From positions 1 through 64,000 of the forward strand of contig JAFUFP010000018.1 of NCBI GenBank assembly GCA_017469845.1: a DNA stretch of 64,000 nt, read 5' to 3'. Position numbers and translations under genes: made by a program. Below are positions 44,409 to 52,768 of this stretch, piece after piece; position 1 is the stretch's first letter; each line of letters starts with the position of its first letter. Under the pieces are notes generated by a model that ran no database searches, was not told the origin of the DNA, and saw only the letters and a program-made list of their open reading frames with translations. Source of the stretch: Bacteroidales bacterium. GTDB lineage: Bacteria > Bacteroidota > Bacteroidia > Bacteroidales > UBA932.

Positions 44409-45161
44409 ATGCCCGAAAGGACACTCTCATATTTCGTGTCGGATGTCCACCTCGGCCTTGACGTAAAGGACAAGGCGGGGAGGGAGAAGCGTTTCGTGGA
44501 TTTCCTCGATTCAGTTCCCGCCGAGAGAACGGAGGCCATCTATCTTATGGGTGACATATGGGATTTCTGGTACGAGTACCGCGACGTTGTGCCCAGGGGG
44601 TATGTGAGGGTTTTCGCCTCGCTGCTTTCCCTCAAAGACAGAGGCGTCAAGATCTTTTTCTTCCAAGGGAACCACGATATCTGGACGTACAGTTATTTCG
44701 GGGAGATGGGGTTCGTGAAGTTGAAACAACCCTATGTCCGGACAATTGGTTCAAAAGTTTTCTGCCTGGGACATGGCGATGGCCTGGGACCGGGAATGCG
44801 GAGCTACAAGGTGATGAGGTGGATTTTCCACAATCATTTTCTGCAGACCCTTTTCAGCGGGCTTCATCCCTGGTTCGCGTTCCGTCTGGGACAAGGATGG
44901 TCCAAGAGCAGCCGCCTTGCAAAAAGCAAGGAATACATTTTCCGCGGAAAAGATGAACCGCTGTACAAGTGGGCGGAGTCTTTCCAGGAGGGCAGGCCTT
45001 CCGGTTCACGGGTGGACTATTTCATTTTCGGGCATTATCACACTTCTGTCGACATGCCGGTTGACAAAGGCGGAAGACTTCTCATCCTCAAGGACTGGAT
45101 GGATTCGTCGCCGTATATGGTTTACGATTCCGCGGCCGACGAGATGGTCGTTGAGAAATAA
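44409..45161 (+). CDS. lpxH: UDP-2,3-diacylglucosamine diphosphatase-like metallophosphoesterase
   Basis: A 250-residue calcineurin-type phosphoesterase that in lipid A synthesis cleaves UDP-2,3-diacylglucosamine to lipid X. The metal-binding motifs are in order: SDVHLG, MGDIWDFW, FFQGNHD, LGHGDGLGPG and FGHYHT. Its place behind uppP fits an envelope-lipid function. In several Bacteroidales truB occupies this position; it is not present here. Confidence 0.9.
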   Translation: MPERTLSYFVSDVHLGLDVKDKAGREKRFVDFLDSVPAERTEAIYLMGDIWDFWYEYRDVVPRGYVRVFASLLSLKDRGVKIFFFQGNHDIWTYSYFGEMGFVKLKQPYVRTIGSKVFCLGHGDGLGPGMRSYKVMRWIFHNHFLQTLFSGLHPWFAFRLGQGWSKSSRLAKSKEYIFRGKDEPLYKWAESFQEGRPSGSRVDYFIFGHYHTSVDMPVDKGGRLLILKDWMDSSPYMVYDSAADEMVVEK

Positions 45162-45231
45162 TCCGATGTTTTCCTGAGACCGCGGCATTCTGATAATCTG
45201 TGACTTTTTCGAAAACGGATTATGAAAATGC

Positions 45232-45257
45232 TATATTTGCAGTAACCAATAGTTACT
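45232..45257 (+). promoter_or_regulatory. -7 box TATATTTG with an adjacent dyad, ceramidase-like gene
   Basis: TATATTTG (45232-45239) is followed at the expected transcription start by AGTAAC-caata-GTTACT (45241-45257), a perfect 6-bp dyad that could be an operator or a 5' hairpin. The start codon is 6 bases later. Confidence 0.55.
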
Positions 45258-45262
45258 ATCTC

Positions 45263-46627
45263 ATGCGCGGATCAGTCATCTCATTACTTGTCCTGGTGTT
45301 TACGCTGATACCAGGCTTATCTTCAAATGCTCAGAACGGTCCCAGGGGACAACTCAAGGCAGCGGCATCCCGTGTTGACATAACTCCTTTGGAGAAAGAC
45401 CTGCCCTCAACATCACAGGGCATACTTGATCACTGTTATGCCAGAATCATAGTTTTCGGAAACGGTTCCACGACTGCGGCATTAATAACTTTTGACGCGG
45501 GAGGGGTCAACGCACAGGTGGCTTCATATGTCGACAGCAAAGCGGCAGAGGAATTGGGCATTCCTGTCGGCAATATCCTTTATAATGGAACCCATACGCA
45601 TTCCGGTGCGTCGGTTTCGGCAGATGAGACAGGTAAAAGGGTTTTCGCGGGACTCAAGGATGCGGTCTCAAGAATGGTTCCTTCCAAGGTCGGCTACGGT
45701 AGCGGAGTTTCCTACCTCAATGTAAAGAGGGACCTTTTCGATGCGGAAAGGGGAACATGGTGGGAAGGTCCGGATTATGACGGAAAGTCTGACAAGACCG
45801 TTGCGGTCATTTATTTCGAAGGATTGGACGGGAAACCCATCGCTACGTACTTCAACTATGCCATGCATGCCGTCATCACCGGCAATACCGACAAGGTCAG
45901 TGCGGATTTCCCGGGTGCGGCCGAAAGGTATATAGAAAGCAGGTACGGAGATGACTTCGTGGCAAGCTTCGCTTCCGGAGCCGCAGGTGACCAGAACCCG
46001 ATCTATTTCCAGCAGACATTCGATCTGCGCGACATCAGGATAGCGGACTTCGCCGCCCGTGGTGAAGACATCTCCAACAAGATGCCTCCCGGAGGTCAGG
46101 GACTCGACCGTACCAAACCGGAAGTCCAGAGACTTCTCGGTGAGCAGGAGCGTATGATCGAGAGCTATGGGCAGATACTCGGAGAGGAAGTGAAATACGT
46201 CATCCAGCAGATGAGGCGTTTTGAGACTTCTGTCACCATCAATGCGGCCAGAAGGACCGTCTCCGTTCCTGGCAGACGACTTTTGAACAATGAGGGTAGG
46301 GCGGGTTATACCGGACAGTATGAAGATTCCGATCCGGTTTCTATCGGACTGGCTCTGCTGATGCTGGATGATATTCCCGTAACCGCCGTCGCCGGTGAAG
46401 TGTACAACCCCATAGCTGTCCGTCTAAAAAGGGAGTCTCCCTATGCGAGGACAATGATGACCACTCTTTCATATGTTCCCGGTTCCGGGTTCGGCGGCTA
46501 TATTCCCGATGACGAATCTTACGGTGCGGAGACTTTCGAGGTCCTCACTTCACGCTTCAAACAAGGCTATGCGGAAAGTGCCATCGTCAATGGCCTTCTC
46601 GATATGATTCATGAGGCTACGCATTGA
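45263..46627 (+). CDS. Neutral/alkaline ceramidase N-terminal-domain-like secreted protein
   Basis: A 454-residue exported protein, signal peptide ending near SSNAQ. The body matches the N-terminal zinc domain of neutral ceramidases (PF04734): AAASRVDITP, NGTHTHSGASV with the zinc histidines, YAMHAVITGN, SADFPGAAERYIE, and AAGDQNP. It lacks the C-terminal ceramidase domain. Many bacterial members of this group act on other substrates, so ceramide is only one possibility. Sphingolipid production by Bacteroidales makes a lipid role plausible. It is followed by a secreted metallo-hydrolase. Confidence 0.85.
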   Translation: MRGSVISLLVLVFTLIPGLSSNAQNGPRGQLKAAASRVDITPLEKDLPSTSQGILDHCYARIIVFGNGSTTAALITFDAGGVNAQVASYVDSKAAEELGIPVGNILYNGTHTHSGASVSADETGKRVFAGLKDAVSRMVPSKVGYGSGVSYLNVKRDLFDAERGTWWEGPDYDGKSDKTVAVIYFEGLDGKPIATYFNYAMHAVITGNTDKVSADFPGAAERYIESRYGDDFVASFASGAAGDQNPIYFQQTFDLRDIRIADFAARGEDISNKMPPGGQGLDRTKPEVQRLLGEQERMIESYGQILGEEVKYVIQQMRRFETSVTINAARRTVSVPGRRLLNNEGRAGYTGQYEDSDPVSIGLALLMLDDIPVTAVAGEVYNPIAVRLKRESPYARTMMTTLSYVPGSGFGGYIPDDESYGAETFEVLTSRFKQGYAESAIVNGLLDMIHEATH

Positions 46628-46672
46628 TATATTCTATGTTATTGTTGGATTTTCCGAGGAGTAAAAAATACT

Positions 46673-47488
46673 ATGAAACGGATTACAGCTTTTTTATGCG
46701 TGGTAGCGGCAAGCTTGCCACTATGCGCCCAGAACATCTATCACGATGACGAGGTCACGGTCGACAAGATTGAAAAGGGTACATACAAGATCAATTACAG
46801 GGATGCCCCGAACATGTCATCCATGTATGTCATTGAAGGCAAGAAGAAAGCCGTTGTCATCGATGCCGGGGACAAAGATTACGATCTTATGTCTCTCGTC
46901 CGCAAATGCACCGACAAACCGGTCGTGCTTCTTCTCACCCATACGCACGGTGATCATTTGGGAGCTATGAACCAGTTCGATGAACTGTACGTCAACGAAA
47001 AGGAGAATCTTTCCCAAATTCAGAGAAACTACAAGGGGAAGGTGCATTATGTCAAAGACGGCGACATCTTCAAATTGGGCGGCAGGAGTATCCAGGCTCT
47101 GGAAATTCTCGGCCATACGGCGGGTGGCATGATTTATTGCGACTATGATACGGGCAACTGCTACAGCGGGGACTGCTTCGGCACCGGCCAGGTCTGGCTG
47201 CAGTTCACAGCCTTTGACAATCCGATTTCGGTTTATCTCTCCGAAATCAACAAGATGCTCGGCTACATGGCGACAAGGCACATAACCCATATCTACACGG
47301 GACATTATGGTCAAGAGGAATGCAACTACGGCATAAACTACATCCAGGATATGGGAACTCTCGCCAAAATGATGCTCGAGGGAAACTTCCAAAGCGAACA
47401 CCATAACCGTTCGGCCGAATCCTCACCGGTGAGGATGACTACGCTCCGAAGAGCGACGATTGTCTACCATCCTGACAGAGTCCGCTGA
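46673..47488 (+). CDS. Secreted metallo-beta-lactamase-fold hydrolase
   Basis: A 271-residue MBL-fold protein with a signal peptide (residues 1-20, LPLCAQ). The metal motif THTHGDHLG is near residues 91-99. The second histidine is in ILGHTAGGM, the bridging Asp in YSGDCFGTG, and the last histidine in IYTGHYG. There is no sign of a beta-lactamase-specific loop, and the family covers thioesterases, lactonases and phosphodiesterases. It lies 45 bases after the ceramidase-like gene, so the two may share a pathway. Confidence 0.85.
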   Translation: MKRITAFLCVVAASLPLCAQNIYHDDEVTVDKIEKGTYKINYRDAPNMSSMYVIEGKKKAVVIDAGDKDYDLMSLVRKCTDKPVVLLLTHTHGDHLGAMNQFDELYVNEKENLSQIQRNYKGKVHYVKDGDIFKLGGRSIQALEILGHTAGGMIYCDYDTGNCYSGDCFGTGQVWLQFTAFDNPISVYLSEINKMLGYMATRHITHIYTGHYGQEECNYGINYIQDMGTLAKMMLEGNFQSEHHNRSAESSPVRMTTLRRATIVYHPDRVR

Positions 47489-47527
47489 TACTGCTTCCTG
47501 GGGATCATTCACAGAGTGTAAAATAGT

Positions 47528-47554
47528 CAGAGGCGCGGATTTTCCGCGCCTCTG
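47528..47554. terminator. Bidirectional terminator between the MBL gene and asnA
   Basis: cagaggcgcgg pairs perfectly with ccgcgcctctg (11 bp, loop atttt) between two convergent genes. It ends close to the asnA stop. Confidence 0.85.
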
Positions 47555-47559
47555 CTGTT

Positions 47560-48597
47560 CTATACGAGTTCTATTCCGGCCTCGTGGCATTGCTTTACCA
47601 TATTATCCGGCCAGATGGATGACTGGATCTCTCCGATATGCGCTTTCCGGAGAAGGAACATGCAGAGCCTTGACTGGCCGATACCTCCACCGATTGTTTG
47701 GGGAAGGCTCCCTTCCAGTAGACGCCTGTGGAAATACAGGTCTTTCTTCCATTCCTGATCCCTTATGGCGAGCTGCCTGGTAAGGGCGGAGTCATTGACC
47801 CTTATTCCCATACTGGAAATCTCGAATGCGGAATCAAGCACATTGTTCCATAGAAGAATATCTCCGTTGAGTCCTTCGAAACCGTCCGAATTCGGTGTGC
47901 TCCAGTCGTCGTAGTCTGCGGCCCTTCCGTCGTGGATGGTCCCGTCGGAGAGCTTTCCTCCTATACCTATTATAAATACGGCGCCGTATTTCTTGGTGAT
48001 TTCGTTTTCCCTTTCTTTTGGGGAAAGCCCCGGGTACATGTCCAGCAGTTCCTGGGAATGGATGAAGTGGATCTCGTCGGGAAGTTGGGGGACAATCTGA
48101 GGGAATTCCACATAAAGCTTGTTTTCCGTCACCTTCACGGCCTCGTAGATTCTCTTGACGGTCCTTTTGAGGAAATCGAGATTCCGGTCTTCGGGGCGGA
48201 TCACTTTCTCCCAGTCCCACTGGTCGACATAAATTGAATGGATGTTGTCCAGATCTTCATCGGGACGGAGCGCATTCATGTCGGTATAGATTCCTCTTCC
48301 GGGCTCAATACCGAGTTCCGCCAATTTCACCCTTTTCCATTTGGCGAGGGAGTGTACCACTTCGGCCTTCTGTTCGGACAGGCTCTTGATGGGGAAGGAG
48401 ACCGGACGTTCGACTCCGTTGAGATCGTCATTGAGTCCGGTACCGGAGAGCACCACCATCGGGGCGGTGACCCTGAGGAGAGCGAGCTGTGCGGACAGAT
48501 TCACCTGGAACATGTCCTTTACCGCTTTGATGGCCTTTTCTGTGCTTTCCACGGAACCGAGTAGATTCCTGTAGTCTTTTGGAATGTAGAGAGACAT
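47560..48597 (-). CDS. asnA: Aspartate--ammonia ligase (asparagine synthetase A)
   Basis: A 345-residue AsnA, which makes asparagine from aspartate, ammonia and ATP. It has a class II aminoacyl-tRNA-synthetase-like fold with SVYVDQWDWEK-type motif (here SIYVDQWDWEKVI) and C-terminal GGGIGQSRLCMFLL. The frame extends 20 residues upstream to 48657, but the ATG at 48597 matches the family start (MSLYIPKDYRNLL). The leader contains a hairpin with a T run (see separate entry). Confidence 0.95.
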   Translation of the reverse strand: MSLYIPKDYRNLLGSVESTEKAIKAVKDMFQVNLSAQLALLRVTAPMVVLSGTGLNDDLNGVERPVSFPIKSLSEQKAEVVHSLAKWKRVKLAELGIEPGRGIYTDMNALRPDEDLDNIHSIYVDQWDWEKVIRPEDRNLDFLKRTVKRIYEAVKVTENKLYVEFPQIVPQLPDEIHFIHSQELLDMYPGLSPKERENEITKKYGAVFIIGIGGKLSDGTIHDGRAADYDDWSTPNSDGFEGLNGDILLWNNVLDSAFEISSMGIRVNDSALTRQLAIRDQEWKKDLYFHRRLLEGSLPQTIGGGIGQSRLCMFLLRKAHIGEIQSSIWPDNMVKQCHEAGIELV

Positions 48598-48631
48598 TGC
48601 GGGGATATATTTGTTATGTTCGTTTCCGGGA

Positions 48632-48679
48632 CAATAATAAAAACCGCAGCGATTCATCTGCCGCGGTGGTACAAAAGTA
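48632..48679 (-). promoter_or_regulatory. asnA promoter and leader hairpin
   Basis: On the minus strand TACTTTTG (48679-48672) is a consensus -7 box. Right after the expected transcript start, ccgcggc (48666-48660) can pair with gctgcgg (48650-48644), with one mismatch. A TTTTTATTATT run follows. It may be the terminator of the DUF4294 gene upstream, or an attenuator in the asnA leader, or both. Confidence 0.45.
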
Positions 48680-48698
48680 ATCTTTTTTCGTGAAGAAA

Positions 48699-49421
48699 TC
48701 AGCCTTTTCCCTTCTTTTTGCTCGTGGGAAGGACCGGGACTTTGGGATATTCCCCGAAAATCGACCAGTAGAATCCGGCGAAATCATCTGTCTCCCAGAT
48801 CTTCACGAGTTCTTCAATCGCCCTGTCCTCGTCCCTTGACGGGTCGAAAGCGACTTTGAGGTCTCCGGTGAACATCTTGGCGATTCCCTGCCAGAAGCCA
48901 GCGGCAACTCCGCTTTTGTAGTTCTTGATTATATCATAAGGAGTGATACCGGTCTCTCTTGAAATGAGTTTGATGAGAACCTTGCCCTGGGAGACTGTCA
49001 TTTGCTTGAGAACGGGTTCGTACCTGTCGAGAAGGTCTTTCTGTATCGAATTGATGTATTTGTCCTTCTTCCTTCGGGACATGTCGTTCTCAGCGAAGGT
49101 CTTGTCGACCTCTGTCATCAGGTCCTTGGCTTCGAGGGCATAGGGATAAACCTTGCTGAAGTTGTGCACGAGACGGTAGTATTTCCTCCACTCCCTTCCT
49201 TTCTGCTTGGGTTGTCTTTGCCAGACCCTGGCCGGCTTGAGGAAATCGAAATATACCGTATCCTGACCGACAACCTGGTATTCCATGAAGTTGCCTCCCA
49301 ATTGCGCATGGCATTTGCCGCCGGTCACGAGGATGGCCAGCAAAGTCACGGTCAAGGTGATGAGATATGACTGTTTTTTTGTCACTGCGGGAGGAATATG
49401 CAAATAATGTGCTGAAATCAT
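48699..49421 (-). CDS. DUF4294 secreted protein
   Basis: A 240-residue exported protein (hydrophobic signal about 19-35, ending GKCHAQ) of the Bacteroidota DUF4294 family. Conserved parts include EWRKYYRLVHNFSKVYPYALEA, GKVLIKLISRETGITPYDIIKNYK and AGFWQGIAKMFTGDLKVAFDP. The last residues are lysine-rich. Function unknown. A weak -7-like AATATTTG lies upstream at 49460-49467 on the minus strand. Confidence 0.85.
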   Translation of the reverse strand: MISAHYLHIPPAVTKKQSYLITLTVTLLAILVTGGKCHAQLGGNFMEYQVVGQDTVYFDFLKPARVWQRQPKQKGREWRKYYRLVHNFSKVYPYALEAKDLMTEVDKTFAENDMSRRKKDKYINSIQKDLLDRYEPVLKQMTVSQGKVLIKLISRETGITPYDIIKNYKSGVAAGFWQGIAKMFTGDLKVAFDPSRDEDRAIEELVKIWETDDFAGFYWSIFGEYPKVPVLPTSKKKGKG

Positions 49422-49741
49422 TTCCGGTTGTCGGTGAACGTCGGTGACAGGGTCTGTTTCAAATATTGCGGTCGGTTTTCCGGAAGGGTATGTTAGCCGT
49501 TACTGCCCGATGTCGAAAATGCATGCGAAAAAATTTTGCCGCATGTTGTAAGTGATTGAAAATTGGAATTATGACATGCAAATTTTCGTGTCGAAAAAGT
49601 TGAAAAATTTTTGAAATATTCTTTTAAATCCAGAAAAAATGACTATCTTTGCAGTCCCAAATTTGAGGAGAAGTTCGCCCAACCAGCTGATTCTCAACAA
49701 TTTACGGGAAAAGCGAATAAAATTTAAAAAGTAATACAGCA
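49422..49741 (+). promoter_or_regulatory. Promoter and leader of the second ribosomal-protein cluster (rplP-rplQ)
   Basis: This 320-base gap holds no gene. TATCTTTG at 49644-49651 is a consensus -7 box directly followed by CAGTCC, as at the rplC promoter; a TTTT at 49622-49625 is the nearest -33 candidate. The transcript would start near 49658, leaving a leader of about 84 bases with gaggag near its 5' end. A weak dyad (catgcg 49522-49527 with cgcatg 49540-49545) lies further upstream and has no clear role. Confidence 0.7.
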
Positions 49742-50161
49742 ATGTTACAACCGAAGAAAACCAAATTCAGAAGGGAACAGAAAGGTGTGATGAAGGGAAA
49801 TGCCCAGCGCGGCAACCAGCTCGCCTTCGGATCTTTCGGTCTCAAGACCCTTGAAAATTGTTGGCTTACTGCGCAGCAGATCGAGGCTGCCCGTCAGGCA
49901 ATCTCACGTCACATGAACCGTGAGGGCCAGATCTGGATCAGGGTCTTCCCTGCCAAGCCTTTCACAAAGAAGCCCCTCTCAACCCGTATGGGTAAAGGTA
50001 AGGGTGATCCTCAGGGTTTCGTTTGCCCTATCACTCCCGGCCGTATCCTTTTTGAGGCTGAAGGCGTTTCTCTGCAGATCGCAAAGGAGTCTATGCGTCT
50101 GGCAGCTGCGAAGCTTCCCGTCGCCACCAAGTTCGTTGTCCGCAGGGACTATGTTGAATAA
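49742..50161 (+). CDS. rplP: 50S ribosomal protein L16 (uL16)
   Basis: A 139-residue L16 near the A-site of the large subunit. The start [14 protein letters not shown] and the core [20 protein letters not shown] identify it. It opens the second cluster with its own promoter, where rpsC would normally lie directly upstream. Confidence 0.98.
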   Translation: MLQPKKTKFRREQKGVMKGNAQRGNQLAFGSFGLKTLENCWLTAQQIEAARQAISRHMNREGQIWIRVFPAKPFTKKPLSTRMGKGKGDPQGFVCPITPGRILFEAEGVSLQIAKESMRLAAAKLPVATKFVVRRDYVE

Positions 50162-50179
50162 TTAAAGGAGAGTAGCAAA

Positions 50180-50374
50180 ATGAAAATTGCAGAAGTTCGC
50201 GAAATGTCAATAGCTGATCTTAAGGATCGCATTGCCCTTGAGAAGGCCAATCTTGACACAGACAAGATCAACCACACTATCTCTCCTCTGGAGGATACCT
50301 CAAAGTTTAAGAAAGCAAGAAAGGACATCGCCCGCATGATGACCGTTCTGGCCGAAAAGGAAAATCAGAAATAA
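50180..50374 (+). CDS. rpmC: 50S ribosomal protein L29 (uL29)
   Basis: A 64-residue helical L29 from the tunnel exit. MKIAEVREMSIADLKDRIALEK is typical. A good ribosome-binding site (aaaggag) precedes it. Confidence 0.96.
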   Translation: MKIAEVREMSIADLKDRIALEKANLDTDKINHTISPLEDTSKFKKARKDIARMMTVLAEKENQK

Positions 50375-50383
50375 TAAGGCCGT

Positions 50384-50638
50384 ATGGAAAGAAATCTTCG
50401 TAAGGAAAGAATCGGTGTTGTTGTCAGCAACAAGATGGACAAGACCATCGTCGTCGCCGTCGAGATAAAGGAGAAACACCCCATCTACGGAAAGTTCGTC
50501 AAGAAGACCACCAAGTTCGTCGCTCAGGATGAGAAGAACGAGTGCAGCATCGGCGATACCGTCCGCATCATGGAGACCCGCCCCCTCAGCAAGACCAAGA
50601 GGTGGAGATTAGTAGAAATCGTAGAAAAAGTCAAGTAA
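50384..50638 (+). CDS. rpsQ: 30S ribosomal protein S17 (uS17)
   Basis: An 84-residue S17, an early 16S rRNA binder. [22 protein letters not shown] and [20 protein letters not shown] are diagnostic. Nine bases after rpmC. Confidence 0.97.
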   Translation: MERNLRKERIGVVVSNKMDKTIVVAVEIKEKHPIYGKFVKKTTKFVAQDEKNECSIGDTVRIMETRPLSKTKRWRLVEIVEKVK

Positions 50639-50641
50639 GCA

Positions 50642-51007
50642 ATGATACAGCAGGAAACACGTTTACAGGTGGCTGACAACAGCGGTGCAAAGGAGGTTCT
50701 CTGCATCCGCGTACTTGGAGGAACAAACCACCGTTATGCAACAGTAGGCGACAAGATCGTAGTGGCTGTCAAGAGCGCTATCGCCGGCGGTGACGCCAAG
50801 AAGGGTTCTGTGACCAAAGCGGTCGTAGTCCGTACAAAGAAGGAAATCCGTCGTCCCGACGGTTCATATATCCGTTTCGATGACAACGCATGCGTTCTCC
50901 TCAACAATGCAGGTGAACTCCGCGGAACACGTATCTTCGGCCCTGTAGCCAGGGAGCTGCGTGAGAATTATATGAAGATTGTTTCACTGGCACCGGAGGT
51001 CCTTTAA
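50642..51007 (+). CDS. rplN: 50S ribosomal protein L14 (uL14)
   Basis: A 121-residue L14 at the subunit interface. [19 protein letters not shown] and [14 protein letters not shown] are characteristic. Three bases after rpsQ. Confidence 0.98.
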   Translation: MIQQETRLQVADNSGAKEVLCIRVLGGTNHRYATVGDKIVVAVKSAIAGGDAKKGSVTKAVVVRTKKEIRRPDGSYIRFDDNACVLLNNAGELRGTRIFGPVARELRENYMKIVSLAPEVL

Positions 51008-51020
51008 TATACTGCAAGTC

Positions 51021-51338
51021 ATGAAGAAATTTCACATAAAGAAAGGCGACACCGTGTATGTGAACGCCGGTAACGACAAGGGTAAGACAGGAAAGGTCCT
51101 CGAGGTTCTCAGAGAGAAAGACCGCGTTGTCGTTGAAGGAATCAATATGGTAAGCAAGCACACCAAGCCCAATGCTAAGGCTCCCCAGGGTGGCATCATC
51201 AAGCAGGAAGGCTCTATCCATATTTCCAATGTCCAGCTCGTTGATCCCAAGACTGGTGCTCCCACCCGTATCGGATACAAGATCGAGGACGGAAAGAAGG
51301 TCCGTGTAGCTAAAAAATCAGGAGAGGAGATCAAATAA
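51021..51338 (+). CDS. rplX: 50S ribosomal protein L24 (uL24)
   Basis: A 105-residue L24, an assembly initiator of the large subunit. The KOW motif [20 protein letters not shown] is at the N-terminus. The longer frame from 50979 overlaps rplN and is rejected for the ATG at 51021. Confidence 0.97.
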   Translation: MKKFHIKKGDTVYVNAGNDKGKTGKVLEVLREKDRVVVEGINMVSKHTKPNAKAPQGGIIKQEGSIHISNVQLVDPKTGAPTRIGYKIEDGKKVRVAKKSGEEIK

Positions 51339-51340
51339 TT

Positions 51341-51940
51341 ATGGCAAAGAAGAAAAACGCACCCGTAGAGGTTCAGGCACTTCCCGAAGGATACGTTCCT
51401 ACCCTCAAGAAGGTATATAAGGAGGAGATTGTTCCTGCTCTGATGAAGCAGTTCTCCTATACTACAGTGATGCAGGCTCCCAAGCTTGTGAAGATCACCA
51501 TCAACGAAGGTGTCGGTGACGCTACCCAGGACAAGAAACTCGTTGAAGAGGCTGCTGAAGAGCTCTCAATGATCGCCGGACAGAAGGCTGTCATCACAAC
51601 TTCAACAAAGGACGTGTCCAACTTCAAACTCCGTAAGGGCATGCCCATCGGAACCAAGGTCACCCTCCGCAACGTCAAGATGTACGAGTTCCTCGAGAAA
51701 CTCATCCGCGTTTCTCTCCCCCGTATCCGTGACTTCAACGGTATTTCCGAGAAGATGGACGGAAGAGGAAACTACACCCTCGGACTCAAGGAGCAGATCA
51801 TCTTCCCCGAGATTGACATGGACAAGAACCCCAAGATCCACGGTATGGAGATCACTTTCGTGACCACCGCCAGGACTGACGAAGAAGCTCACGCTCTTCT
51901 CAAGGCCTTCGGTCTCCCGTTCAAGAAACATAACAACTAG
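51341..51940 (+). CDS. rplE: 50S ribosomal protein L5 (uL5)
   Basis: A 199-residue L5, which binds 5S r[16 protein letters not shown] and FSTR-region equivalents ([23 protein letters not shown]) are present. It has an N-terminal extension of about 20 residues ([19 protein letters not shown]) compared with the 179-residue enterobacterial protein. Confidence 0.97.
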   Translation: MAKKKNAPVEVQALPEGYVPTLKKVYKEEIVPALMKQFSYTTVMQAPKLVKITINEGVGDATQDKKLVEEAAEELSMIAGQKAVITTSTKDVSNFKLRKGMPIGTKVTLRNVKMYEFLEKLIRVSLPRIRDFNGISEKMDGRGNYTLGLKEQIIFPEIDMDKNPKIHGMEITFVTTARTDEEAHALLKAFGLPFKKHNN

Positions 51941-51966
51941 CTTGTATAACATCAAAAAGAGTTACA

Positions 51967-52236
51967 ATGGCAAAAGAATCAATGAAAGCACGCGAAGTAA
52001 AACGCGCGAAATTAGTTGCTAAGTATGCCGAGAAGAGGAAGGCTCTCAAGGAGGCCGGTGACTGGGCTGCTCTCGACAAGCTCCCCAAGAACTCATCTCC
52101 CTGCCGTCTTCACAACCGTTGCTCCCTTACCGGACGTCCCAAGGGATATATGAGGGCTTTCGGCCTCAGCCGTATCCAGTTCCGTGAGATGGCTTCCAAC
52201 GGTCTCATCCCCGGTGTGAAGAAAGCTAGCTGGTAA
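51967..52236 (+). CDS. rpsN: 30S ribosomal protein S14 (uS14), zinc-free type
   Basis: An 89-residue S14 of the long, zinc-independent type: it lacks the paired CxxC motifs of the short form. [26 protein letters not shown] is the conserved core. A 117-base gap, the largest inside this cluster, separates it from rpsH. Confidence 0.97.
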   Translation: MAKESMKAREVKRAKLVAKYAEKRKALKEAGDWAALDKLPKNSSPCRLHNRCSLTGRPKGYMRAFGLSRIQFREMASNGLIPGVKKASW

Positions 52237-52353
52237 AAAGAAGAATCTCCAGGGGAAACTCCGAGATGGAATCCCCGGCAGAACATATAACATTATTTAT
52301 TAACAATTAGGATATCGGGCGCCACAAGCGCCGGTCCCCAAAAGACAAAAGAA
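52237..52353 (+). other. Intergenic region with two hairpins between rpsN and rpsH
   Basis: Two dyads lie here: gggga...tcccc near 52252-52277, and ggcgc-cacaa-gcgcc near 52319-52333. Every other gap in the cluster is under about 65 bases. The hairpins may be an autoregulatory or processing site. No promoter consensus is seen. Confidence 0.45.
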
Positions 52354-52749
52354 ATGACTGATCCAATTGCAGATTATCTAACAAGGATCCGTAATGCTTA
52401 CCGCGCAGGTAAGAAGGTTGTCGAGATCCCTTCATCAAAACTGAAGGTTGCGATAACCAAGATTCTTTGCGAGAAGGGCTACATCCTCACCTACAAGGTA
52501 ATTGAGGGAACACCCGGAAACACCATCAAGATCGCTCTGAAGTATCATCCCCAGACCAAGGCTCCCGCAATCAAGGGAATCGACCGTATCTCAAAGCCCG
52601 GTCTGAGAAAGTATGTTGATGTTGACAACATGCCCAGCGTCCTCAACGGACTCGGTGTTGCCATCCTCACAACTTCCAAGGGTGTTATCACAGACAAGGA
52701 GGCTAAAGAGCTCAACGTCGGTGGTGAGGTTATATGCTATGTTTATTAA
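52354..52749 (+). CDS. rpsH: 30S ribosomal protein S8 (uS8)
   Basis: A 131-residue S8, a 16S rRNA central-domain binder and, in E. coli, the translational repressor of the spc operon. MTDPIADYLTRIRNAYRAG and the C-terminal GVITDKEAKELNVGGEVICYVY identify it. The structured gap in front of it makes local autoregulation conceivable. Confidence 0.97.
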   Translation: MTDPIADYLTRIRNAYRAGKKVVEIPSSKLKVAITKILCEKGYILTYKVIEGTPGNTIKIALKYHPQTKAPAIKGIDRISKPGLRKYVDVDNMPSVLNGLGVAILTTSKGVITDKEAKELNVGGEVICYVY

Positions 52750-52768
52750 TATTTAAAAGGAACAGATA

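Noticed and set aside
34204..49741. Genomic island or prophage inserted into the ribosomal operon
   Set aside because: No integrase, recombinase, phage structural gene, tRNA or flanking direct repeat was seen, and the genes are typical core chromosomal genes with matching base and codon style.
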